NCBI GenBank assembly: GCA_003212195.1
Contig: QCQM01000010.1
Location: forward strand, 1-32,025
Length of the DNA: 32,025 nt
Reading direction: 5' to 3'
Origin: Prochlorococcus sp. AG-449-O05
GTDB taxonomy: Bacteria; Cyanobacteriota; Cyanobacteriia; PCC-6307; Cyanobiaceae
The position numbers and the translations under genes are program-made. Positions 9,128 through 17,573 of the stretch are shown in pieces. Numbering within the stretch: the first letter of the stretch is position 1; every line of letters starts with the position of its first letter. The notes beneath the pieces were generated by a model. The model saw only the letters and a list, made by a program, of their open reading frames with translations. It was not told the DNA's origin and ran no database searches.

Positions 9128-10489
9128 TTAATCGAATAAAGAATATTCAACTGCTTCTTTAATATTGGATATTTCTTTGATATTTATTAAATTTTGAAAA
9201 TTATTATTTAGTTCCTCCTCTAGTTTTGGCACTATTATATTTTTTATCCCTAGTCTCACAGCCTCTTCTATCTTTGTTCGAAGGTTATTCGATTTTCTAA
9301 CCTGTCCGCTCAAACCCAATTCCCCAATATATGAGCTACTTGACAAAGGGGGAATATTTTTCAAACTTGATAAAATTGATATTGCTACACCTAAGTCAGA
9401 TGATGGATCATTAATCTCAAAACCACCTCCAGTAGCTATATAACAATCAAATTCAGATAATTTTATCCCTACGTGTTTTTCAATAACAGCTAGAATTTGA
9501 TGTAATCTATTTATGCTTATTCCAGTTGTAGTTCGTCTTGGGTTACTATAGAAAGTTTTATTTACCAATGCTTGTATATCAACTGCTAATGGTCGAGTGC
9601 CTTCATTTGTAATCGTAGTTGTTACACCTGAAATATTTTCTTTATTTGTAAAAATTGAACTTGGGTTTTTTATCTCTCGTAAACCCTCTTCAAGCATTTC
9701 AAAAATTCCAATCTCGAAGGTCGATCCAAATCGATTTTTTATACTTCTTAGTAATCTATGTGAGGAAATATTATCTCCTTCAAAGTTTATTACAGTATCA
9801 ACTAAATGCTCTAGAGTTTTAGGGCCAGCTAAAGTGCCATCTTTGGTTACATGACCAATTATTAAAAGCGCAATATTATTTTCTTTGGCAAGATTTTGCA
9901 ATTCAGATGAACAAGCTCTTACTTGCGAAACTGATCCTGGCGAACTTTGCATTTCATGATTATGGATGGCTTGAATACTATCAATAATTGCGAAACTTGG
10001 ATTGATACGTTTGATCTCTTCAATAATTAGGGTTAAATTAGTTTCTGCAAAAATTTTTAAATCGATACTGTTTTGATTTAATCTTTCCCATCTAATTTTT
10101 ACTTGTTCTAAAGATTCTTCTGCAGTTATATATAAAACTTTCTCATTAAGAGATATTTTTCCTGCTGATTGAAGAACTATTGTGCTTTTGCCTATACCTG
10201 GTTCTCCTCCAAGTAAAACAACAGATCCAGGTACTATTCCACCTCCAAGAACTCGATCAAATTCCCTAAAACCACTTGTGAATCTTGATATTGTTTTTGA
10301 TGAGATCTCATTAAATGGTATAGATTTTTTACTGTTTTTTATGTCTTTTATTTCTGAATTTTTGGAGCTCTTACTTTTTATTTCTTCAACAATGGTATTC
10401 CATGAGTTGCAATTAAGGCATTTACCAAAGTATTGGGAAGTTTCAGATCCACATTTCTGACAAATAAAAGTCGTTAATTTGCTAGACAT
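9128..10489 (-). CDS. radA: DNA repair protein RadA
   Basis: RadA (Sms) is a RecA-like ATPase that acts in recombination intermediate processing and branch migration. The protein has an N-terminal C4 zinc finger (CQKCG...CLNC), a Walker A GGEPGIGKST, the RadA-specific KNRFGS motif and a C-terminal Lon-protease-like domain ending in motifs such as GGGFEINDPSSDLG and GELGLSGQVRK. The ATG at 10489 is chosen because the upstream alternative at 10501 is a TTG with no benefit; this gives 453 residues, a usual length. It is divergent from rpaB with a 107-bp shared spacer. Confidence 0.93.
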   Translation of the reverse strand: MSSKLTTFICQKCGSETSQYFGKCLNCNSWNTIVEEIKSKSSKNSEIKDIKNSKKSIPFNEISSKTISRFTSGFREFDRVLGGGIVPGSVVLLGGEPGIGKSTIVLQSAGKISLNEKVLYITAEESLEQVKIRWERLNQNSIDLKIFAETNLTLIIEEIKRINPSFAIIDSIQAIHNHEMQSSPGSVSQVRACSSELQNLAKENNIALLIIGHVTKDGTLAGPKTLEHLVDTVINFEGDNISSHRLLRSIKNRFGSTFEIGIFEMLEEGLREIKNPSSIFTNKENISGVTTTITNEGTRPLAVDIQALVNKTFYSNPRRTTTGISINRLHQILAVIEKHVGIKLSEFDCYIATGGGFEINDPSSDLGVAISILSSLKNIPPLSSSSYIGELGLSGQVRKSNNLRTKIEEAVRLGIKNIIVPKLEEELNNNFQNLINIKEISNIKEAVEYSLFD

Positions 10490-10596
10490 TAAGTTTCTCA
10501 ATGAAGTAATGGAACTAGAATGTTTGGGATATTGCCCCTCTACAAGTTAGATTAGGTTAATAATAAATTCTCTTACTGATTAGCTAATAGAAACAA

Positions 10597-11343
10597 ATGC
10601 CTCTATCTAGTCAAACTAAAGAAACCATACTTGTCGCAGATGACGAGGCAAGTATTAGAAGAATTCTGGAGACACGTCTCTCCATGATTGGCTACAAAGT
10701 TGTAACTGCAAGTGATGGTAAAGAAGCACTAAAGTTATTTAAGGATTATGAACCTGATTTAGTAGTTCTTGATGTCATGATGCCAAAGCTAGATGGTTAT
10801 GGAGTTTGCCAAGAATTAAGGAAAGATTCTGATGTTCCAATTGTTATGTTAACTGCATTAGGAGATGTTGCAGATAGGATAACAGGTTTAGAATTAGGGG
10901 CTGATGATTATGTAGTAAAACCATTCAGCCCAAAGGAGTTAGAAGCTAGAATAAGGTGCGTTCTCAGAAGAATCGATAAAGAACAAATTCCTGGAATGCC
11001 TAATTCAGGATTAATTTTGGTAACGGATATAAAAATTGATACAAATCGAAGACAAGTTTTTAAAAGCGATGAGAGAATAAGATTAACTGGTATGGAATTT
11101 AGTCTCTTAGAGCTTTTGGTAAGTAGGTCAGGAGAGCCATTTAGTAGAGGAGAGATTTTGAAAGAAGTTTGGGGATATACCCCCGAGAGACATGTTGACA
11201 CGAGAGTCGTGGATGTTCATATATCAAGATTAAGATCAAAACTTGAGGCTGATCCAGCAAATCCTGAATTGATTTTGACAGCAAGGGGTACAGGATATCT
11301 TTTTCAACGGATTGTTGATATTGCTCCTTTTGATGGTAAATAA
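10597..11343 (+). CDS. rpaB: RpaB (Ycf27), OmpR-family response regulator
   Basis: This is an essential light/redox-responsive regulator that binds HLR1 sites at high-light genes in cyanobacteria. The 248-residue protein has a receiver domain with D15/D16, the phosphorylation site D59 in VLDVMMP and K108 in VVKPF, then a winged helix (about 145-240) with LTGMEFSLLELL and the wing LTARGTGYLF. It resembles the plastid Ycf27 family and its usual partner is the kinase NblS (Hik33), which is not in this window. Its stop is directly followed by the plsX ATG (0 bp), so rpaB heads the plsX-fabH-fabD-plsC series. Confidence 0.92.
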   Translation: MPLSSQTKETILVADDEASIRRILETRLSMIGYKVVTASDGKEALKLFKDYEPDLVVLDVMMPKLDGYGVCQELRKDSDVPIVMLTALGDVADRITGLELGADDYVVKPFSPKELEARIRCVLRRIDKEQIPGMPNSGLILVTDIKIDTNRRQVFKSDERIRLTGMEFSLLELLVSRSGEPFSRGEILKEVWGYTPERHVDTRVVDVHISRLRSKLEADPANPELILTARGTGYLFQRIVDIAPFDGK

Positions 11344-12762
11344 ATGGGTAAAGAAACAGCGCAAAAAATTAACAAGCCCAGAGCTATTAGAAGATTAGTT
11401 ATTTGGTACAAAAGAAATTCGGCTGTAACTTCTATAGTTGATACTGCTGCTAGTTCTGCAGTAACGGCTAGTAATGTTGCGGGTAATATGGTTTCTGGTG
11501 CTGGTTCTGTTGTGAGCACAGCTAGTAATGTTGCGAGTAATGTTGCAGGTAATGTTGCAGGTAATGTAGTTTCAAGTGCTGAATCTGTTGTGAATACTGC
11601 CAGCAGTGTTGTTTCAAATGCAAGTTCAATAGCTAAAAATACATTGCAGCCATTGGTTTTTGACCCATTAAAAAGATTACAAAATAATGATGATATTTTA
11701 GATAGGGTGGAGGAATCTCAATCTAAAAGAATTTGGATCGCAGTTGATGGGATGGGTGGAGATTATGCTCCTGGTCCAATTCTTGAAGGTTGCCTCGAAG
11801 CAATAAGTAGATTTCCAATAAATATAAAGTTTGTTGGCAAAATTGAAAAAGTTAAAAATGCAGCATCAAAAATTGGTTTAGCAGAATTATTAGAAAGTGA
11901 AATCGATAATAACCGTCTTGAATTAATTGATAGTGGAGAGCCTATTGGAATGAATGAAGAAGCTACTGCAGTTAGAAAAAGAAAAAATGCTAGCATAAAT
12001 GTTGCAATGGATTTAGTGAGAAATAATAAAGCTGAAGCTGTCTACTCAGCGGGTAATTCAGGTGCCATGATGGCTTCTGCCATATTTAGAATTGGCAGAT
12101 TGAAAGGGATTGATAGACCAGCTATAGGAGCATTATTTCCAACGAGGGATCAAACTCGCCCGGTATTAGTTTTAGATGTCGGCGCAAATACTGATTGTAA
12201 GCCATCTTATCTGCATCAATTTGCTCTTTTAGGTAATGTTTATGCAAAAGATGTCTTACAGGTAAAAAAACCAAGAATTGGTCTTTTAAATATCGGAGAA
12301 GAAGAATGCAAAGGTAATGATTTGTCCCTTAAAACATTTGAATTATTATCTTCTGAAAAAAGTTTTGATTTTGGAGGTAATTGTGAAGGGCGAGATGTAT
12401 TGTCAGGTAGTTTCGACGTAGTAGTTTGTGATGGATTTACTGGAAATATATTGTTGAAATTTCTTGAATCTGTGGGAGGAGTTTTGTTAGATATTTTGAG
12501 ATCTGAGCTGCCACGTGGAAGGCGGGGGAAAGTTGGTTCAGCTTTTTTAAAAAGTAATCTACTTAGAATTAAGAAAAGGTTAGATCATGCCGAACATGGA
12601 GGAGCTTTATTACTTGGGGTGAATGGTATTTGCGTTATTGGTCATGGAAGTAGCAAATCTTTATCAGTAGTCAGTGCTCTTCGCTTGGCTCACTCTGCAG
12701 TGAATCATGGTGTTATGGACAATTTAAATCAACTGCAAAAGCTTCAAGTTTTAAATTCATAA
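11344..12762 (+). CDS. plsX: Phosphate acyltransferase PlsX with long repeat-rich N-terminal extension
   Basis: PlsX makes acyl-phosphate from acyl-ACP as the first step of phospholipid synthesis. The core begins near residue 128 (KRIWIAVDGMGGDYAP) and runs about 345 residues, the normal full length, with conserved GNSGAMMAS, GNCEGRD, DGFTGNILLK and EHGGALLLG motifs. Ahead of it lie about 127 extra residues: a basic start (residues 1-25), then about 31-98 built almost only of Ala, Ser, Val, Asn, Gly and Thr in loose 7- and 4-residue repeats such as VVSSAES, VVNTASS, VVSNASS and SNVA/GNVA. The extension is fully open in frame from an ATG touching the rpaB stop, so it is probably translated; its role is unknown. 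A later non-ATG start cannot be excluded. Confidence 0.92.
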   Translation: MGKETAQKINKPRAIRRLVIWYKRNSAVTSIVDTAASSAVTASNVAGNMVSGAGSVVSTASNVASNVAGNVAGNVVSSAESVVNTASSVVSNASSIAKNTLQPLVFDPLKRLQNNDDILDRVEESQSKRIWIAVDGMGGDYAPGPILEGCLEAISRFPINIKFVGKIEKVKNAASKIGLAELLESEIDNNRLELIDSGEPIGMNEEATAVRKRKNASINVAMDLVRNNKAEAVYSAGNSGAMMASAIFRIGRLKGIDRPAIGALFPTRDQTRPVLVLDVGANTDCKPSYLHQFALLGNVYAKDVLQVKKPRIGLLNIGEEECKGNDLSLKTFELLSSEKSFDFGGNCEGRDVLSGSFDVVVCDGFTGNILLKFLESVGGVLLDILRSELPRGRRGKVGSAFLKSNLLRIKKRLDHAEHGGALLLGVNGICVIGHGSSKSLSVVSALRLAHSAVNHGVMDNLNQLQKLQVLNS

Positions 12763-12771
12763 AACATATTG

Positions 12772-12791
12772 AGTCAAATTTATGTTTGACT
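12772..12791 (+). promoter_or_regulatory. Inverted repeat between plsX and fabH
   Basis: AGTCAAA (12772-12778) and TTTGACT (12785-12791) form a perfect 7-bp stem with a 6-nt loop in the 53-bp plsX-fabH spacer. No T run follows, so it is not a classical terminator. It could be an operator, an RNA-processing site or a weak attenuator; this is not established. Confidence 0.4.
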
Positions 12792-12815
12792 AATATAAGT
12801 AACTAAAAAACTCTT

Positions 12816-13823
12816 TTGGAAGGAATTAATTTTAATCAGATTGGAGTGTCATTCAAGGGAAGCGGAAGTTATGTACCTGATCAAATTCTTACCAATCAAA
12901 AAATTAGTCAAAAGGTTGATACAAGCAATGAATGGATAAAATCTAGAACGGGTATTTCTGAAAGAAGAATCTCAAGCTCAGGAGATAATGTTGCTGAGAT
13001 GGGTTATAAGGCTGCTCAAACTGCTATAGAAATGGCTAATTGGGATATCAAAACGATTGATTTGATTGTTTTAGCTACTTCTACTCCTCATGATTTATTT
13101 GGGTCAGCGCCATCTATTCAAGCTAAATTAGGTGCAGCTAATGCTGTAGCTTTCGATTTAACTGCAGCATGTAGTGGTTTTTTATTTGCCTTAATTACAG
13201 CCTCAGAATTTTTAAAAGGGGGTAGATTTAAAAGGGCTATTGTTATAGGAGCAGATCAACTATCAAGCTTTGTTGATTGGAATGATAGAAGAAGTTGTAT
13301 TCTCTTTGGAGATGGTGCAGGTGCATTAGCAATTGAAGCTATTGATGAATTTGACAATTTAATTGGTTTTGATATGAGAACTGACGGAGAAAGGGGTTCT
13401 TTTCTTAATCTTCCATCAAAAAATAATAAGGGTTCAATAATTGATAACATTGATTTTTCAAGTGGAGCTTTTTCTCCAATTCAAATGAATGGCCAAGAAG
13501 TGTATAAATTTGCAGTTAGAGAAGTTCCTATAATTCTTGAAAAGTTGTTTAAAAAAATAAACTATACTTCCGATGAAGTTGATTGGCTTGTATTGCATCA
13601 AGCTAATCAAAGGATATTGGATTCTGTAGGAGACAGGTTAAAAATTCCTAGAGAAAAAATTCTTAGCAATTTAGAAAAATATGGTAATACTTCAGCAGCA
13701 ACAATTCCACTTGTGATGGATGAGGCTATTAGAAATAATAGAATTAAACAAAATGATATTATTGCAACAAGTGGTTTTGGTGCTGGGTTAAGTTGGGGTG
13801 CAGCCCTCATTAAATGGGGTTAA
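12816..13823 (+). CDS. fabH: 3-oxoacyl-[ACP] synthase III (KAS III)
   Basis: FabH condenses acetyl-CoA with malonyl-ACP to start fatty-acid synthesis. The protein has the catalytic triad of the family: C119 in AACSGF, H261 in LHQANQR and N291 in YGNTSAA. Length is 335 residues with the TTG at 12816; no ATG or GTG lies close enough upstream of the conserved GSGSYVPDQIL, apart from a GTG at 12846 that would remove ten residues. No clear ribosome-binding site precedes the TTG. It is the third gene of the rpaB-plsX-fabH-fabD-plsC series. Confidence 0.93.
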   Translation: MEGINFNQIGVSFKGSGSYVPDQILTNQKISQKVDTSNEWIKSRTGISERRISSSGDNVAEMGYKAAQTAIEMANWDIKTIDLIVLATSTPHDLFGSAPSIQAKLGAANAVAFDLTAACSGFLFALITASEFLKGGRFKRAIVIGADQLSSFVDWNDRRSCILFGDGAGALAIEAIDEFDNLIGFDMRTDGERGSFLNLPSKNNKGSIIDNIDFSSGAFSPIQMNGQEVYKFAVREVPIILEKLFKKINYTSDEVDWLVLHQANQRILDSVGDRLKIPREKILSNLEKYGNTSAATIPLVMDEAIRNNRIKQNDIIATSGFGAGLSWGAALIKWG

Positions 13824-13838
13824 AAAAAAAGGAGCATT

Positions 13839-14735
13839 ATGACAGTTGCATGGGTATTCCCTGGACAGGGTTCGCAAAAAATAGGAATGGCAAAACAAAT
13901 TGAAAATTTGCCCAACACAAAAGAGAGGTTTAGTTATGCATCTGAGATATTTGAGAGGAATTTATTTGAAATTTGTGAGTTAAATACTGAATCAACAAAT
14001 CCTCTTAGTGATTTGAATAACACAAGAAATACACAAATTTGTCTTTTTTTAGTTGAATCAATTTTATTAGATGCATTAAAAAAAAATGGATTTAAACCAA
14101 ATTATGTCGCTGGGCATAGTCTAGGAGAAATAACTGCACTATATTGTGCAGATGTTTTTTCATTCGAAGATTGTGTTTCTCTAATAAAAGAAAGGTCTCA
14201 ATTAATGGAAAATTCTGGGAAAGGATCTATGGCAGCAGTAATTGGTTTTGATAGAAATCAACTAGATCTATTAGTACAAAAAATTGATGATATTGTAATT
14301 GCTAATGACAATAGCTCTTCCCAAATTGTCGTATCAGGATCTACTGAAGCATTAGATAATTTATCAAGAGAAATTTCTTGTAAAAGATTCTTGAAATTAA
14401 ATGTTTCAGGTGCATTTCATTCGCCATTTATGAATGAACCTTCATCAAAATTTTCTGAGTATTTAAAACAGATTAAATTTAATAATCCTTCTTTCCCAGT
14501 CATAAGCAATTATGAACCTTCACTTTGTAGTGATCCAAACGAGCTTAGAATTAGATTAGAAAAGCAAATGTGTAATGGAGTGAGGTGGCGAGAAACTATG
14601 GATTTAATGGCAAAAGAAAGAGATCTTCATATTGTTGAAATTGGCCCCTCTAATGTACTAAGCGGTTTAGGAAAAAGACATCTTAAAGATGTAAAAATTT
14701 CTCAAGTTTCATCTTCTGAGCAAATATCTTATTAA
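13839..14735 (+). CDS. fabD: Malonyl-CoA:ACP transacylase
   Basis: FabD loads malonyl groups from CoA onto acyl carrier protein. The 298-residue protein has FPGQGSQ at 7-13, the nucleophile S94 in GHSLGE and the catalytic H194 in GAFHSPFM. A good Shine-Dalgarno (GGAG) precedes the ATG within the 15-bp spacer after fabH. It supplies malonyl-ACP to the preceding fabH step, and the tight spacing to plsC (5 bp) supports one operon. Confidence 0.94.
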   Translation: MTVAWVFPGQGSQKIGMAKQIENLPNTKERFSYASEIFERNLFEICELNTESTNPLSDLNNTRNTQICLFLVESILLDALKKNGFKPNYVAGHSLGEITALYCADVFSFEDCVSLIKERSQLMENSGKGSMAAVIGFDRNQLDLLVQKIDDIVIANDNSSSQIVVSGSTEALDNLSREISCKRFLKLNVSGAFHSPFMNEPSSKFSEYLKQIKFNNPSFPVISNYEPSLCSDPNELRIRLEKQMCNGVRWRETMDLMAKERDLHIVEIGPSNVLSGLGKRHLKDVKISQVSSSEQISY

Positions 14736-14740
14736 TTTGG

Positions 14741-15361
14741 ATGAAAAATCATACTATTCAAAAATTAATCTATGAATTAGTTAGCAAGCTTTTTGTATTT
14801 CCTATTTATAAATTTGTATTTAAAGGTCATTTAATAGGTAGAGACAATATCCCACAAAAAGATTCCTTTATCATGGTTTCTAATCATGGTTCTTTACTTG
14901 ATCCTCCTTTGTTAGGCCATGCCCTTGGACGTAATATATCTTTTATGGCCAAGGCAGAGCTTTTTAAAATTCCTTTTCTGGGCTTTATTATCAAGGCTTG
15001 TGGAGCTTATCCTGTAAAAAGAGGAATTGCTGATAAAAATACAATTAAAACAGCATGTAAAAAATTATCAAATGATAAATGTATTGGAATTTTTATTGAT
15101 GGCACTCGTCAAAAAAATGGTCGAGTGAATAAGCCCAAACAAGGTGCAGCATTATTAGCCTTTAAAAATCAAAAATTATTATTGCCCGTTGCAATCGTTA
15201 ATTCACATAGACTAATAAGATTTAAATTCTTTATTCCTTTGTTTTCAAAAATAGTTATTAAAGTGGGAAAACCTGTTCAACCTCCACAAAGTTCATCAAG
15301 AGATGATCTGCATTCTGTAACAATGCACCTTCAAGATAAAATTAATCATTTGATTGGATGA
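14741..15361 (+). CDS. plsC: 1-acyl-sn-glycerol-3-phosphate acyltransferase-like (PlsC family)
   Basis: This acyltransferase family adds the second acyl chain to lysophosphatidic acid. The 206-residue protein has the HX4D motif at H49-D54 (NHGSLLD) and the second acyltransferase motif as FIDGTRQ near 118-124, where most members have FPEGTRS; Asp replaces the usual Glu. A hydrophobic N-terminal stretch (about 9-28) may anchor it to the membrane. It closes the plsX-fabH-fabD series, and this context supports phosphatidate synthesis. Its stop is 4 bp from the convergent tsaB stop. Confidence 0.85.
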   Translation: MKNHTIQKLIYELVSKLFVFPIYKFVFKGHLIGRDNIPQKDSFIMVSNHGSLLDPPLLGHALGRNISFMAKAELFKIPFLGFIIKACGAYPVKRGIADKNTIKTACKKLSNDKCIGIFIDGTRQKNGRVNKPKQGAALLAFKNQKLLLPVAIVNSHRLIRFKFFIPLFSKIVIKVGKPVQPPQSSSRDDLHSVTMHLQDKINHLIG

Positions 15362-15365
15362 ATAC

Positions 15366-16019
15366 TCAGTTAATTGGAGAAATAGGGTAAAGCGGCAAAA
15401 CTTTTCTCCAAGAATCTGCATTTGCATTGAATAAATTTTTTTTTGATAAATCTAATAGTTCTTTTAAATCTTTTATATCATCATAATTAGCCTCAAAAGA
15501 AAGTTCTTTACTCTCAAGTTCTTTGACAAACTTTGGTAAAACTTTTTCTAAAATAACTAGATCCGAAGAGTTTTTTTCTTTATGATAGATTTCATATTTA
15601 CCTGCAATAAAACCCTTCCGTTTTAATTTTTTGTAAATCCAGAATGATTTTTTATTTGTAAAGATATTATTTTTTGATGCAATTCTTTTAGCCATTATTT
15701 CAAATGAACTAAAACTGTCTAGAGGACATTTTATTTGTTGTGAGATGGTTCTTGCTAAAACTACAATTAGTCGTGAAGCATTAAAATTTGCGGGTCCTAT
15801 GCTTACAGATAACTTATTTATTTTTTGTAAATTTTCCTTGGAAATGAATTTGTTAAGGTCATTAATTAAGTTGTTGCAAAGGTCTTTATCAAATTTTTTG
15901 ATAAATAATTCATCAGATTCAAGGCTATTGTTTTTTCTATACCCAAAGCCAAAGGAATTATCTGAGCTATGAATCACTAATGTAGGGTAATTTTCTCTTT
16001 TTCCGAGTTTATTTGTCAT
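15366..16019 (-). CDS. tsaB: TsaB-like (YeaZ) tRNA t6A modification subunit, divergent
   Basis: TsaB is the non-catalytic partner of TsaD in making the t6A37 modification of ANN-decoding tRNAs. The 217-residue protein has the ASKHA-type start TLVIHSSDNSFGFGY and the family core SIGPANFNASRLIVVLARTI at about 73-92, aligned with the usual GPGSFTGLR. The loop is degenerate (Asn-Phe-Asn-Ala-Ser) and the C-terminal half is poorly conserved, so the call rests mainly on the N-terminal half and gene order. It overlaps nothing; 9 bp separate it from the upstream ycf34 stop on the same strand. Confidence 0.7.
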   Translation of the reverse strand: MTNKLGKRENYPTLVIHSSDNSFGFGYRKNNSLESDELFIKKFDKDLCNNLINDLNKFISKENLQKINKLSVSIGPANFNASRLIVVLARTISQQIKCPLDSFSSFEIMAKRIASKNNIFTNKKSFWIYKKLKRKGFIAGKYEIYHKEKNSSDLVILEKVLPKFVKELESKELSFEANYDDIKDLKELLDLSKKNLFNANADSWRKVLPLYPISPIN

Positions 16020-16028
16020 CTATTACCT

Positions 16029-16280
16029 TTAAACAGGTAATTCCATGCCTGGATTACACTTCGACCATTTACCAAATTCATTCTCAAAACTTTCACAAGA
16101 TTGAACATCCCAATCAGTTTTATAGTCACTATTATTGTCTTCAACTATAGTGACATGAATAAATGGTTTTTTTGCTTTAAAATCAGGCAAATCACAAATA
16201 TTATCAACACCATGATTATTTTCGACTTCATGATATGTGATACATCTATCAACCCATTTACAGTTGATGCAAATGCACAT
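16029..16280 (-). CDS. ycf34: Ycf34 family protein (Fe-S cluster candidate)
   Basis: This 83-residue protein begins MCICINCKWVDRCITYHEVE. The cysteines C2, C4, C7 and C13, with further cysteines near ICDLP, QSCES and SKCNPG, fit the Ycf34 family of plastids and cyanobacteria, reported to bind an iron-sulfur cluster. The start at 16280 is chosen over an upstream extension to 16328 because family members begin MCICxxC. The start lies only 14 bp from the divergent gene's ATG at 16295, and 9 bp separate its stop from tsaB, with which it may be co-transcribed. Confidence 0.87.
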   Translation of the reverse strand: MCICINCKWVDRCITYHEVENNHGVDNICDLPDFKAKKPFIHVTIVEDNNSDYKTDWDVQSCESFENEFGKWSKCNPGMELPV

Positions 16281-16294
16281 AACTAATACTAAAA

Positions 16295-17515
16295 ATGAAA
16301 AGAAATAATATTCTCCTTGATCATACACTAATTATTGATGAATTAGAAAGAAGTATCAAATTTCATAATTGGAATTCTATTTTATCTTTTTTACCTAAAG
16401 GTTCATATCTAGTTGGTGGTTACATAAGAGATATTGTTTTGAATAGAGTAACTGATGAGAAAGATATTGATATTGTGGTGCCTTTTAATGCTATTGAAAT
16501 TGGGATAATGATTTCAGAGAATATTAAATCTAAATTTATAATCTTAGATAAGGAAAGAGAAATAGTAAGAATTATTTTTAAAAATATCTCAATTGATATT
16601 GCTAATCAGATTTCCACCACTATCGAGGGCGATCTAATTAGTAGGGACTTTTCAATAAATTCAATTGCTTTTTTATTTGATAAGAAGCTTTTGTTTGATC
16701 CATTGAATGGTCTTAAAGATTTGGAGTTTTCTTTACTTAAAACTTATTCTGAAACAAACTTACTCAATGATCCGTTACGAATCTTGAGATGTTTTAGGTT
16801 TGTTTCAGAATTGAATTTTAAAATTGATCTAAAGTTGGTTGATTTTATAAAAAAATATAAAAGGAAATTATATCTTGTTGCCGAAGAGAGGATTAATTAT
16901 GAGATACATAAAATAGTAAATGGAAAAAATGCTATTGAAGCCATAATTTTGTTAAAAAAATTTAATATATTTGGATCTGATAATTTTTATAAAAATTCTT
17001 TTTTTTTGGATTTAAAAAAAATTAATGTTACGGAACTTAGTAAGAAGGAAAAAGAGAAATTTTTACCATTATTTTTTTTAGCTCAAATTTTAGATGAACT
17101 ATCTTTAGAGCAATTTAAATTTAGTAGAATTGAAATTACAAAAACTAAATTATTACGAAAATGGCACTTTTTTTTGGAGAAAAAAAATATCACTCAATTA
17201 ACTGAATCAGAGAGATTTCTATTACATAAAGAATTAGAGATGGTTCTTCCATCTTTTATTTTTTACTTACCTCAAAACTTACGTTTAGATTGGCTTAATC
17301 GATGGCGTGACAACGATGATAAATTATTTCATCCGTCGAACTTACTTAATGGTGACATGATAAAAAAAAATTTGAATATAAAGGATGGGCCGATCTTAGG
17401 AGAGCTTTTAAGCTACCTTTCTAAGGAACTTGCCTATAAAAGATTGAATAATTTTGATGAAGCTATTTATAAAGCAAAGCTATGGATTGAACAAAATGCG
17501 CCAAAATGTGATTAA
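16295..17515 (+). CDS. CCA tRNA nucleotidyltransferase / poly(A) polymerase family
   Basis: This class II nucleotidyltransferase adds CCA or A residues to RNA 3' ends. The 406-residue protein has the GGYIRD motif at 41-46, the catalytic DxD at D57/D59 in DEKDIDIVV, the RDFSINSIAF motif and the RILRCFRF motif of the head/neck region. From the sequence I cannot tell CCA-adding from poly(A)-adding activity; cyanobacteria often have a single such enzyme, and since tRNA-Asn here lacks an encoded CCA a CCA-adding activity is needed somewhere. The gene has an A9 tract near 17362-17370 and a T9 tract near 16999-17007, both read through without a shift. Confidence 0.85.
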   Translation: MKRNNILLDHTLIIDELERSIKFHNWNSILSFLPKGSYLVGGYIRDIVLNRVTDEKDIDIVVPFNAIEIGIMISENIKSKFIILDKEREIVRIIFKNISIDIANQISTTIEGDLISRDFSINSIAFLFDKKLLFDPLNGLKDLEFSLLKTYSETNLLNDPLRILRCFRFVSELNFKIDLKLVDFIKKYKRKLYLVAEERINYEIHKIVNGKNAIEAIILLKKFNIFGSDNFYKNSFFLDLKKINVTELSKKEKEKFLPLFFLAQILDELSLEQFKFSRIEITKTKLLRKWHFFLEKKNITQLTESERFLLHKELEMVLPSFIFYLPQNLRLDWLNRWRDNDDKLFHPSNLLNGDMIKKNLNIKDGPILGELLSYLSKELAYKRLNNFDEAIYKAKLWIEQNAPKCD

Positions 17516-17573
17516 ATACACATAGCTTAGTTTTGTTTAGAAGTTCAGACTTCAAAATCATTTTTAAAAATTT

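Noticed and set aside
10524-10552. Promoter-like TTGGGA-N17-TTAGAT ahead of rpaB
   Set aside because: Only about half of each hexamer fits, so I could not separate it from background in this AT-rich spacer; I also saw no HLR1-type repeat there.
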